The translations under genes were made by a program, and so were the position numbers. Shown piece after piece: positions 9,378-15,042 of a stretch of DNA of 19,575 nt. Source of the stretch: Candidatus Delongbacteria bacterium (GTDB lineage Bacteria > CAIWAD01 > BS150m-G50); contig JADHUQ010000018.1 of the NCBI GenBank assembly GCA_016784425.1, forward strand, positions 1 to 19,575, given 5' to 3'. The notes beneath the pieces were generated by a model. It made no database searches. It was not told the origin of the DNA and was given only the letters and a program-made list of their open reading frames with translations. Numbering within the stretch: position 1 is the first letter of the stretch; each line of letters opens with the position of its first letter.

Positions 9378-9572
9378 TCCGAATAGAGTAATGTTGTAGA
9401 AATCGAGAGGTACTATACCTGAACTCAGTTGCAGAGGTGGGGTAAGTTTGGGTGTTGGGGGAAATCAGATCGCTTCAGTGCGCAGGAATACAACGGGTTA
9501 CAGCCGTTTTACCCGCTAGCGGTTTTTGCCAACCGGAGGATATTGCAGTTTGACTGGACCGTCTGCTCTGAC

Positions 9573-10049
9573 TTAATTAAAATAATACCTTACGCCGACT
9601 GCGGCATTGATATCAAAACCGCTGCCCGGCAGCAGGTCAAGGATCGGAACTACCTCGAAAAATGCGTCGAAGGGGGAGGGGGTGAAAGGGAAATTGATCC
9701 CCAGCGGAAACCTGATCCCAAGGTGAGCATCCTTGTCTTTTTTGTGATTATTATTATTATCATTATAATCAACCAGGAGCAGACGAATACCTCCGCCGTA
9801 GTAGAAACGGAATGGCTGCGAAATTGTCCTGTAAAAGACATCATCGATATGCAGGTGAAGCGAGCCGTTTCCGGCAAGCGACCAGGCTAAGGCTGCATTC
9901 AGAGAGTTGAAGTCGTTCAGCTTTGTGACAGCGCAGATACCGGTTGGTTCACCGATAATAATGCCGATCCCCATATCGCCAGCTCTTGCCTGGGAAGTAT
10001 TGCTGGCGAACAGGATTAAAAGAGCAGCGGTGGTGATTAAAAATCTCAT
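9573..10049 (-). CDS. Small outer-membrane beta-barrel-like protein
   Basis: The 158-residue product starts MRFLITTAALLILFA with a signal peptide likely cleaved near SQARA-GD. The mature part alternates glycine, aromatic and aliphatic residues in short strands (MGIGIIIGEPTGI, FRFYYGGGIRLLLVDY, AHLGIRFPLGINF) and ends VGVRYYFN, an aromatic C-terminal strand of the kind found in outer-membrane barrels. A very hydrophilic loop rich in Asn, Asp and Lys (DYNDNNNNHKKDKD) lies between two strands and is encoded partly by repeated AAT codons. The start at ATG 10049 is preferred over the upstream ATG 10097 because GGGAGA lies just ahead of it and because it begins directly at the signal peptide. Function is unknown. 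It sits 117 bases after the alpha/beta hydrolase gene. Confidence 0.7.
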   Translation of the reverse strand: MRFLITTAALLILFASNTSQARAGDMGIGIIIGEPTGICAVTKLNDFNSLNAALAWSLAGNGSLHLHIDDVFYRTISQPFRFYYGGGIRLLLVDYNDNNNNHKKDKDAHLGIRFPLGINFPFTPSPFDAFFEVVPILDLLPGSGFDINAAVGVRYYFN

Positions 10050-10077
10050 GTTCAGTCTCCCAGGATTCGGATAAAGC

Positions 10078-10107
10078 TCCATTTGACAGTGTTCCATTTG
10101 ATACTGT
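10078..10107. repeat. Two tandem 15-bp direct repeats upstream of the barrel protein gene
   Basis: The unit at 10078-10092 and the unit at 10093-10107 match at 13 of 15 positions; both begin TCCATTTGA. They lie in the minus-strand leader of the gene starting at 10049, where they could be a regulator site or a local duplication. Confidence 0.55.
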
Positions 10108-10166
10108 GCTGACTTGCGTCAGGGAATCTATCCCATTCGAGTGTACAACACAAGGATTAGTGTATT

Positions 10167-11120
10167 TCAGCGGTTAATTGCTGTTTTTTCAAGCAACCAG
10201 TCACGACTGATATTCACCAGTTTCCGGGTCAGATCCGGTTTGCGGGGATGCATATGGCCTGCATCCAGGATGATTACCCTCCTGGGCTCCGGTGTCAGCT
10301 GATGCAGCCTGCGCCAGCTCTCCTCCGGTATCTGGTGATCACTGGTGCCGTTTATAAGCAGGAACTCGTTACTCAGATGCGGCAGATGTGCCGCCGGTTC
10401 CAGTGGAAAGATCGCGGTGGCAGCCAGCCAGGCCAGCAGTGTGCGTTCCGGTTCCTGAATATCCACCAGGTTGGCATGGAGCAGGCTGCCGATGTCGGTA
10501 CCGGCATAAGCGATCACACCCGGCCCCAATCGCAGGTTGTTCCCTTCAGCCAGGTGATACAAAGCGGGAAGGAACATGGCACCAAAACTGTACCCGGTGA
10601 CAGAAATCCGCTCCGCATCTATCCAGTCAGCGGTACCAGCCCATTCGATCAGGGTTGCTACCTGGGCCGGCACCTGCAGGACTGCACGGCGAATCAACGG
10701 GATATCACTGATAGTGGTCGCGGCGTACCAGTATTCAGGACTGTAGGGATAGTGATAGATGGCGATGATGTTGGCACCCGGATCGTCGATCATCTCAAAA
10801 TTGGCTTCACCGATTTCCAGACCACCCAGCACTACTATCAACGGTAACCCACCGGTGGGAATCTCCAGGGGCAGGCTGAACGAAACTGTGATCTCCCCCA
10901 GTCGCTCGGTAGTGAGCACAACCTGGCGGTAACTCCTGGGAGCAGTGGTGACATCCAGTTGGAAAGCGCTGTCCTGCAACACCGACACCAGTCCGGCATC
11001 CCGGTCAAGCGCGGCCAGCGGATCCCTGGTGCGCTCCCAACCGGCCCAGATGATAATCAGGAGCAGCAGCAGGGTGATGATGGTCAGCGGGATGACCAGG
11101 AGGGCTTTGAGGATGCGCAT
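10167..11120 (-). CDS. Membrane-anchored alpha/beta-hydrolase-fold protein
   Basis: The 317 residues begin with an uncleaved-looking hydrophobic helix (about 5-27, ending IIIWAGWERT), which should anchor the protein with the enzyme on the outer face of the inner membrane. An alpha/beta-hydrolase domain follows. The nucleophile elbow GYSFG places Ser178. The likely acid is Asp261 in NGTSDHQIP and the likely base is His289 in DAGHMHP, in the usual Ser-Asp-His order. The LGGLE segment near 98-102 may be the oxyanion-hole strand. The substrate is unknown; an esterase, lipase or peptidase-like acyl hydrolase would fit. GGAG lies 4 bases before ATG 11120, a weak but usable site. The gene is upstream of the barrel protein on the same strand. 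Confidence 0.75.
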   Translation of the reverse strand: MRILKALLVIPLTIITLLLLLIIIWAGWERTRDPLAALDRDAGLVSVLQDSAFQLDVTTAPRSYRQVVLTTERLGEITVSFSLPLEIPTGGLPLIVVLGGLEIGEANFEMIDDPGANIIAIYHYPYSPEYWYAATTISDIPLIRRAVLQVPAQVATLIEWAGTADWIDAERISVTGYSFGAMFLPALYHLAEGNNLRLGPGVIAYAGTDIGSLLHANLVDIQEPERTLLAWLAATAIFPLEPAAHLPHLSNEFLLINGTSDHQIPEESWRRLHQLTPEPRRVIILDAGHMHPRKPDLTRKLVNISRDWLLEKTAINR

Positions 11121-11291
11121 GGGGCTCCAGCGGTTGACAGCTGTAGCGTGGTACAGTTTATAGAAAATAGCGAAAGGAATAGAAGATTGGTAGATGATAA
11201 ATTCCTCAACAGGAGAGACCAGCTGAAGCAGTTTTCTTAAGTCAACTGAACAGCTGTGGAGGAAAATCGTTAAGAACAGCTGGATTCAGAT

Positions 11292-11331
11292 AAAAAAACC
11301 CGCCCTGCCATAATACCGACAGGACGGGTTT
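11292..11331 (-). terminator. Rho-independent terminator of ssrA
   Basis: On the minus strand AAACCCG (11325-11331) pairs with CGGGTTT (11296-11302) with further pairing inside, and the stem runs into seven T residues (11292-11298). It lies 4 bases after the tmRNA 3' end. Confidence 0.9.
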
Positions 11332-11335
11332 GAAG

Positions 11336-11688
11336 TGGAGACGGCGGGAATTGAACCCGCGTCCGGAAAGGAGCTCCAGGGATCCTCTACATGTTTAGTC
11401 CGACTACGTTTTTTCGCCCCCTTCGAAGCCGCCGAACACGCTCTAGGGAGTTATCCTCCTTAATCTTACGCTTCCGCCGGAGGCAATCGGTTGCGCCAGC
11501 CGTTGAAATGATGTCCGGACCAGGAGTAACGGCACCCCCTGGAGGGACAGCTACCTAGTTTGTGTTAGGCAGCAAGTGCATAGTTGTCGTTGGCAACTAA
11601 ATTGTTTACCGCTGTTTTTACGAGCAGACGGAACACCTCGACATGCAGATCCAAGTCACTTCCAGCCCGTCGAATCCTGAACGTCCCC
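11336..11688 (-). ncRNA. ssrA: tmRNA (transfer-messenger RNA)
   Basis: The 353-nt minus-strand gene frees ribosomes stalled on broken mRNAs. The 5' end GGGGACG (11688-11682) pairs with CGTCTCC near the 3' end (one G-U pair), forming the acceptor stem. The tRNA-like half has the T-arm CGGGTTCAATTCCCG. The 3' end is the discriminator A at 11336; CCA is not encoded. The tag reading frame ends in the codons for ANDNYALAA and TAA. It is a one-piece molecule, not the permuted two-piece type. A TATATA-like -10 element lies at 11698-11703; no good -35 was found at the usual spacing. Confidence 0.95.
11565..11612 (-). other. tmRNA proteolysis-tag reading frame
   Basis: In phase with the TAA at 11565-11567 the frame reads A-V-N-N-L-V-A-N-D-N-Y-A-L-A-A if translation resumes at GCG 11610-11612. 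The ending ANDNYALAA is typical of tags recognised by ClpXP. The exact resume codon is inferred. Confidence 0.75.
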
Positions 11689-11703
11689 GTAGTGACATAT
11701 ATA

Positions 11704-11837
11704 CCGATGCTTAAAATTAATCGCCTTTAAAGCGCGGTCAGCAAAGCATCGGGCCCACAGTATTGCTTCACAAACTAATCCCATTAGCGGTCATCAATTA
11801 CTGAAACGTTGTATGCAGCAACGAAGCAAGCAATACT
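11704..11837. repeat. Intergenic palindromic repeat region upstream of ssrA (copy A)
   Basis: A perfect 9-bp inverted repeat, CCGATGCTT (11704-11712) and AAGCATCGG (11744-11752), is followed by an 8-bp one, AGTATTGC (11759-11766) and GCAATACT (11830-11837). A small hairpin CGTTG (11807-11811) and CAACG (11819-11823) with GAAGC after it lies inside the second. The same words recur at 13197-13297. Confidence 0.5.
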
Positions 11838-11865
11838 ATAGTGTAGCCAACAACATCAAAGAGCG

Positions 11866-11890
11866 GCAGCATCCCTCAGGGTCATGCTGC
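11866..11890 (-). terminator. Hairpin after the DUF1858 gene, probable terminator
   Basis: GCAGCAT and ATGCTGC (11866-11872 and 11884-11890) pair over 7 bp with an inner CCC/GGG stem, starting 2 bases after the stop codon at 11893. The downstream minus-strand run CTCTTTG is only partly T-rich, so efficiency is uncertain. Confidence 0.5.
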
Positions 11891-11892
11891 AT

Positions 11893-12132
11893 TTACAAAC
11901 TACCTTTATCTAATGGTGGAGGCGAGTCTTTTTCCCGGATTGAGAGGAATTCATTGAGCTCCTCAACAAACCGCTCAATGTCTGTGACCTTGCCCCGTTG
12001 CAATGTTTCCCGCAAGGTACCCCAGATCGGTTCGCCGCATTTGATACAGACAATATTTCTTTCCAGCAGGAAACCGACCGCTGCGGGATAATCCAGAACC
12101 AGGTCCTCGACAAAGCTGTCGGCACTGACCAT
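11893..12132 (-). CDS. DUF1858-domain small protein with a CxxC motif
   Basis: The 79-residue protein starts MVSADSFVEDLVLDYPAAVG, and its core CIKCGEPIWGTL carries a CxxC pair. This matches the DUF1858 domain, a helical module found alone or with hybrid-cluster and ScdA/RIC-type iron-sulfur repair proteins. Start ATG 12132 is chosen because GGGAG (12142-12146) lies 9 bases upstream and the domain begins there; the longer open frame up to 12273 overlaps the upstream gene and looks non-coding. It lies 73 bases after the Sec-containing oxidoreductase on the same strand and is the last gene before a hairpin, so it is probably the third gene of a thiol-redox operon. Its biochemical role is unknown. 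Confidence 0.75.
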   Translation of the reverse strand: MVSADSFVEDLVLDYPAAVGFLLERNIVCIKCGEPIWGTLRETLQRGKVTDIERFVEELNEFLSIREKDSPPPLDKGSL

Positions 12133-12205
12133 TCTGATATACTCCCGTGGTATACTCACCTGGTACCTGCGGGGTGATTGTCGGGGGCAAACCGGTTTTT
12201 TCGCT

Positions 12206-12862
12206 TCAGTCCTGTGACCGGGCAAGTTCCAGCACTCGTTCCAGAAACTGACGCTCCGGAAGACCACCATCAATAAACTTGCTGCTGTTGACTACAGTCC
12301 GTGGTACGCCGCGCACCTCAAATTTCTGGGCGAGCTCCATGAACTCCTGTGCTCCGACCATGTCACCGTTGATGTTGTCCCGCTCATAGGCCATCTGGTG
12401 GGCCAGGCGAACCGCCTGGGTGCAATGCGGTCAGGTGGGGGTTACAAATACCTGCAGGTTCAGAGGTTCGGTGAGTTCGGCAAGGGCGCTGCGGGTTTCT
12501 GGTGCCAGACCGGAATCACCGGCGGAAACCATTTTGATATCGTCCAGCAGGGCGCTGAATTCGTAACCGGCAGGAACGCCGAAGAACCGGATACCATAAT
12601 CCCGATCCCCTTCACCCAGTAGAACAACCACCGGTGCCTTGTCAACACCCAGCTTTGCAGCCAGCTCCCGGTCACTGTCAAAGTTCTTTTTTTCCAGCTG
12701 CAGCTTGTCGGACAGCTGAACCAGCTCTCCCAGCAGTTGATCGATATCCCGGCAATGTTTGCAGGCTTCACCCTTCTCGAAAAAAAGCAGCTTGACCGGT
12801 CGCTCGAGATTTTGCAGCAGCTCACGGACAACCTGCCGGTCTTTCTCATTGATAATCGACAC
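12206..12862 (-). CDS. Selenocysteine-containing tandem thioredoxin-fold oxidoreductase (PDO/glutaredoxin-like)
   Basis: The product is 218 residues when UGA 12431-12433 is read as selenocysteine. It has two thioredoxin-like folds. The first has C34-K-H-C37 after VKLLFFEKGEA. The second has VFVTPT-Sec144-P-H-C147-TQAVRLAHQMA and the cis-proline motif GVPRTVVN. Protein disulfide oxidoreductases of this type normally have C-P-x-C at the second site, so the UGA falls exactly on a catalytic Cys. The frame continues without interruption for 74 more residues of family-typical sequence. A stem-loop directly after the UGA fits a bacterial SECIS. The start is GTG 12862, preceded by GGGGAGG 5 bases upstream; a TTG at 12883 also opens the frame but has no such site. 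It lies 37 bases after the FmdB-type gene. The likely role is cytoplasmic thiol-disulfide or peroxide reduction. ORF callers will report two fragments, 12431-12883 and 12206-12394. Confidence 0.9.
12403..12433 (-). promoter_or_regulatory. SECIS-like element of the Sec-containing oxidoreductase
   Basis: After UGA 12433-12431 a perfect 7-bp stem, CCAGGCG (12419-12413) with CGCCTGG (12409-12403), encloses a GTT loop. The apical sequence can be read GGTTC if the closing pair opens. GGU in the apical loop resembles the SelB-binding GGUCU loop of the E. coli fdhF SECIS. The GGU begins 18 bases after the UGA. Confidence 0.8.
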
Positions 12863-12899
12863 TGGAACCTCCCCGGTGTTCAACTGTCATATTTATAAA

Positions 12900-13163
12900 T
12901 CAGTCGCAGCTCTCTTTGCCAGCTTTACAGCTCTGACATTTGTCACCGGCAGTATCGATGGTGGCGGTGCCCTGCTCTTTACGTTTGTAGTCTGTCACAT
13001 AGAAACCGGACCCCTTGAAAACCAATCCGGCGCCGGCGCCGATCTGGCGGCGGACACTTCCATCACAGATGGGACAACCACTGCTGTGGGGTTCATCCGT
13101 CATCTTCTGGAACAGGGAATACTCATGTCCGCAGTCGAGACATTTGTAGGTATAACTGGGCAT
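12900..13163 (-). CDS. FmdB-family zinc ribbon protein
   Basis: The 87-residue protein starts MPSYTYKCLDCGHEYSLFQK and has two knuckles, C8-x2-C11 and C30-x2-C33, followed by the family signature GAGLVFKGSGFYVTDYK. FmdB-family proteins are small zinc ribbons of uncertain function, named from a putative regulator of formamidase. The C-terminal tail adds a second cysteine group (CQSCKAGKESCD). AAGGAG lies 5-6 bases before ATG 13163, an excellent site. It is the first gene of the inferred operon with the Sec-containing oxidoreductase and the DUF1858 protein; the next start is 37 bases downstream. All three products are small Cys-rich proteins. Confidence 0.9.
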   Translation of the reverse strand: MPSYTYKCLDCGHEYSLFQKMTDEPHSSGCPICDGSVRRQIGAGAGLVFKGSGFYVTDYKRKEQGTATIDTAGDKCQSCKAGKESCD

Positions 13164-13196
13164 TAAATCTCCTTCAATTCAGCAGTACTAATAGCT

Positions 13197-13297
13197 TTAG
13201 TATTTCACGCTTCGTGGACTACGGAATCATACCAGGACATCGATCTGTGAAATACTAACAGGCGATGCTAAAGCGTTGCCTGTGGCAACGAAGCATC
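13197..13297. repeat. Intergenic palindromic repeat region upstream of the thiol operon (copy B)
   Basis: A perfect 12-bp inverted repeat, TTAGTATTTCAC (13197-13208) and GTGAAATACTAA (13247-13258), is followed by a nested hairpin. In the hairpin GATGCT (13264-13269) pairs with AGCATC (13292-13297) outside CGTTGCC (13274-13280) and GGCAACG (13284-13290) around a TGT loop. It lies between the HIT and FmdB-type genes and shares words with copy A. Confidence 0.6.
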
Positions 13298-13336
13298 CAT
13301 AACAGCTTTTAAAGGCCGTTTTTTGAGAATCGCCAA

Positions 13337-13678
13337 TCAACCGGGTGGCCACTCCATACTGCGACCACCGAGCAGGTGCAGGTGAAGGTGATCTACCTCC
13401 TGCCCCCCCTGTCGACCACAGTTGAAAACCAGCCGGTAGCCTACTACCAGACTTTCAGCAGCGGCGATCTCCCGGGCGGCCTGGACCATTTCACCCACCA
13501 GCAGCGTGTCCTCAGCCTGCAGGTCATCGATAGTGGCGATGTGCCGACGGGGAATTATCAGAACATGTGTTGGTGCCTGCGGGTTGATATCCCGCAAGGC
13601 CAGCAGGTTGCCCCGTTCCAGCACGATGTCGGCCGGAATAGCTTTGTCAATTATACGACAGAAAAGGCAATCAGACAT
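13337..13678 (-). CDS. HIT-family nucleotide hydrolase (HinT/PKCI-like)
   Basis: The 113-residue protein starts MSDCLFCRIIDKAIPADIV and ends in the histidine-triad motif HLHLHLLGG, with the family segments THVLIIPRRHI and NCGRQGGQEVDHLHLH. Length and motifs match the HinT branch, purine nucleoside phosphoramidases that cleave AMP-N and related bonds in the cytoplasm. C4-x2-C7 is present as in many bacterial members, where a zinc site can occur. GGGGAGG lies 5 bases before ATG 13678. It is on the same strand as the thiol operon but separated from it by 173 bases of palindromic DNA, so co-transcription is uncertain. Confidence 0.93.
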   Translation of the reverse strand: MSDCLFCRIIDKAIPADIVLERGNLLALRDINPQAPTHVLIIPRRHIATIDDLQAEDTLLVGEMVQAAREIAAAESLVVGYRLVFNCGRQGGQEVDHLHLHLLGGRSMEWPPG

Positions 13679-13787
13679 GGTGGCCTCCCCGTTGTCAGCG
13701 ATCGTAGACTTCTTCTGAAGTTCTCATTTTACAGAACATTAATTATAGATGGCGATACTATTTTAAGCAAGTCTATTCTGTGACCTG

Positions 13788-13832
13788 CTTTAATAAATAA
13801 ACCCCCTCATCTTTTCTCTATGGCGAGGTGGT
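13788..13832 (-). terminator. Probable terminator downstream of the rhomboid gene
   Basis: On the minus strand ACCACCTC (13832-13825) pairs with GAGGGGGT (13808-13801) with one mismatch and a 16-base loop, followed by TTATTTATT. It lies about 115 bases after the rhomboid stop. The rest of 13679-13946 shows no gene. Confidence 0.4.
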
Positions 13833-13946
13833 GCCTTCGACTACCCTTGCAACAGGAGATTCCTGCAGGAGACTTACACTTAAAATTGATAGCACCCACT
13901 GACAGCAGAAATCACTCCCGCGGGGATTGCTGAATTGAGCTGGAGT

Positions 13947-14771
13947 TTAATCACGCTTGCGGTGCTTTACCAGCCAGTCACTGGCATCTTTCAGAAATGT
14001 CTTTTCCCGTTCACTCAGCGAATCAAAACCGCTCTCGCTGATGCGGCCCAGCAGCTCGTCCACCTGTTTTTCCACCTGCACCATTTTCTGCTGTTCCCGA
14101 TCATGATTGGTGCGATGTTGCTTCATCCGTTGCTCCTGCCGTTGGGATCGCCACCAACGCTCAATCCGATCCCACCTCAGGTAGATGTAACCTACCAGCA
14201 TTCCACCCAGATGGATGAAATGGGCGATTCCCCCACCTGACCGCCCAGCTGAAAAGGAACCACCGATACCGGAAAGCAGTGAAATGACCAGCAGACCCAT
14301 GACAAAATACTTAGCCTTAACCGGCAGCACGGCATAAAGGTAGATTATCCGATCAGGAAACAGCATTCCATAGGCCAGCATCAGGGCGTATATCGCGCCG
14401 GAAGCGCCGATGATGTACTCGTGGTAGGTCAGGAACCCGAACAGCGCTGCCCCGATACCGGTGACGAAATAGTACCGCAGGAACAGACGGGTACCCCAGC
14501 GCCGTTCCAATTCAGAACCGAACATCCAGAGTACCAGCATATTCAACAGCAGGTGCCAGAGCCCACCGTGCAAAAACATGTAGCTTACCAGACGCCAGAT
14601 TTGAGCCCCCGGTATAACCTGTGAGGGTAACAGCGCCAGAGCCTCAACCCAGAAACTGGACTTCAACAGCGATTGCAGTATGAACATGCCGATGTTCAAT
14701 CCCAGCAGCCAGCGTACCCCCTGGGGAAGCATTTGACGCAGTGTCGGGCGGTAAGAGTATTGGTTTTGCAT
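13947..14771 (-). CDS. Rhomboid-family intramembrane serine protease
   Basis: The 274-residue protein has six predicted membrane helices between about 18 and 200. It carries the rhomboid signature in order: W59-R60 in the loop, H73-x3-N77 in HLLLNM on the second helix, catalytic S124 in GASGAIYA, and the base H187 in FIHLGGMLVGYIYL. Rhomboids cut transmembrane segments of substrate proteins within the inner membrane. Residues about 200-274 form a charged cytoplasmic tail rich in Arg, Gln and Glu with a short helical motif near the end (SLSEREKTFLKDASDWL), seen in other bacterial rhomboids. AGGAG lies 5 bases before ATG 14771. No obvious substrate is encoded next to it. Confidence 0.93.
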   Translation of the reverse strand: MQNQYSYRPTLRQMLPQGVRWLLGLNIGMFILQSLLKSSFWVEALALLPSQVIPGAQIWRLVSYMFLHGGLWHLLLNMLVLWMFGSELERRWGTRLFLRYYFVTGIGAALFGFLTYHEYIIGASGAIYALMLAYGMLFPDRIIYLYAVLPVKAKYFVMGLLVISLLSGIGGSFSAGRSGGGIAHFIHLGGMLVGYIYLRWDRIERWWRSQRQEQRMKQHRTNHDREQQKMVQVEKQVDELLGRISESGFDSLSEREKTFLKDASDWLVKHRKRD

Positions 14772-14939
14772 TTTGCTCCTGTTTTCAATTTGATGCCACC
14801 ACAGGCGGATTGTTCCGCTAATTTAGCAGCTCCCGCCGGTTATTCAAAACGATGGGCACGGATTTCTTTGCAGGCTCAAACTGCCGACCTGATCTGGTTA
14901 ATGTTGCAGCAACCACTCAGTCGCTCATCTGAGAGCAGA

Positions 14940-14969
14940 AGAGCCACCCCGGCGCGTCAGGGTGGCTCT
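14940..14969 (-). terminator. Strong hairpin after the M14 peptidase gene, probable terminator
   Basis: AGAGCCACCC (14940-14949) and GGGTGGCTCT (14960-14969) form a perfect 10-bp stem with a 10-base loop, about 75 bases past the peptidase stop on the minus strand. The run that follows (TCTGCTCT) is only partly T-rich. It sits in the 271-base gap before the rhomboid gene, which holds no other feature I can support. Confidence 0.55.
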
Positions 14970-15042
14970 GAGCTGGTTGAAGATCCTGCCGCCGTAAACT
15001 AACAGCAGTCACAGATTCAGGCTTGCCTCACAGGTTCCCAGA

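Noticed and set aside
9511..9525. CCGCTAGCGG followed by TTTTT as a plus-strand terminator
   Set aside because: The stem would be only 4 bp with a 2-base loop, and no plus-strand gene lies upstream.
9429..9890. Plus-strand 153-codon open frame
   Set aside because: Its second half is antisense to the barrel protein; the first half shows no coding character or ribosome binding site.
10248..10847. Plus-strand 199-codon open frame
   Set aside because: Antisense to the alpha/beta hydrolase, whose Ser-Asp-His motifs are clear.
12431..12433. Simple nonsense mutation, frameshift or stop codon at the TGA of the oxidoreductase
   Set aside because: The frame is the same on both sides, the protein after the TGA is well conserved in type, the residue is a catalytic Cys position, and a SECIS-like hairpin follows. 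A second such gene (selD) is in the window.
12900..12902. UGA at the end of the FmdB-type gene as another Sec codon
   Set aside because: It follows a typical C-terminus; readthrough would add only 17 residues that overlap the next gene, and no hairpin follows at the right distance.
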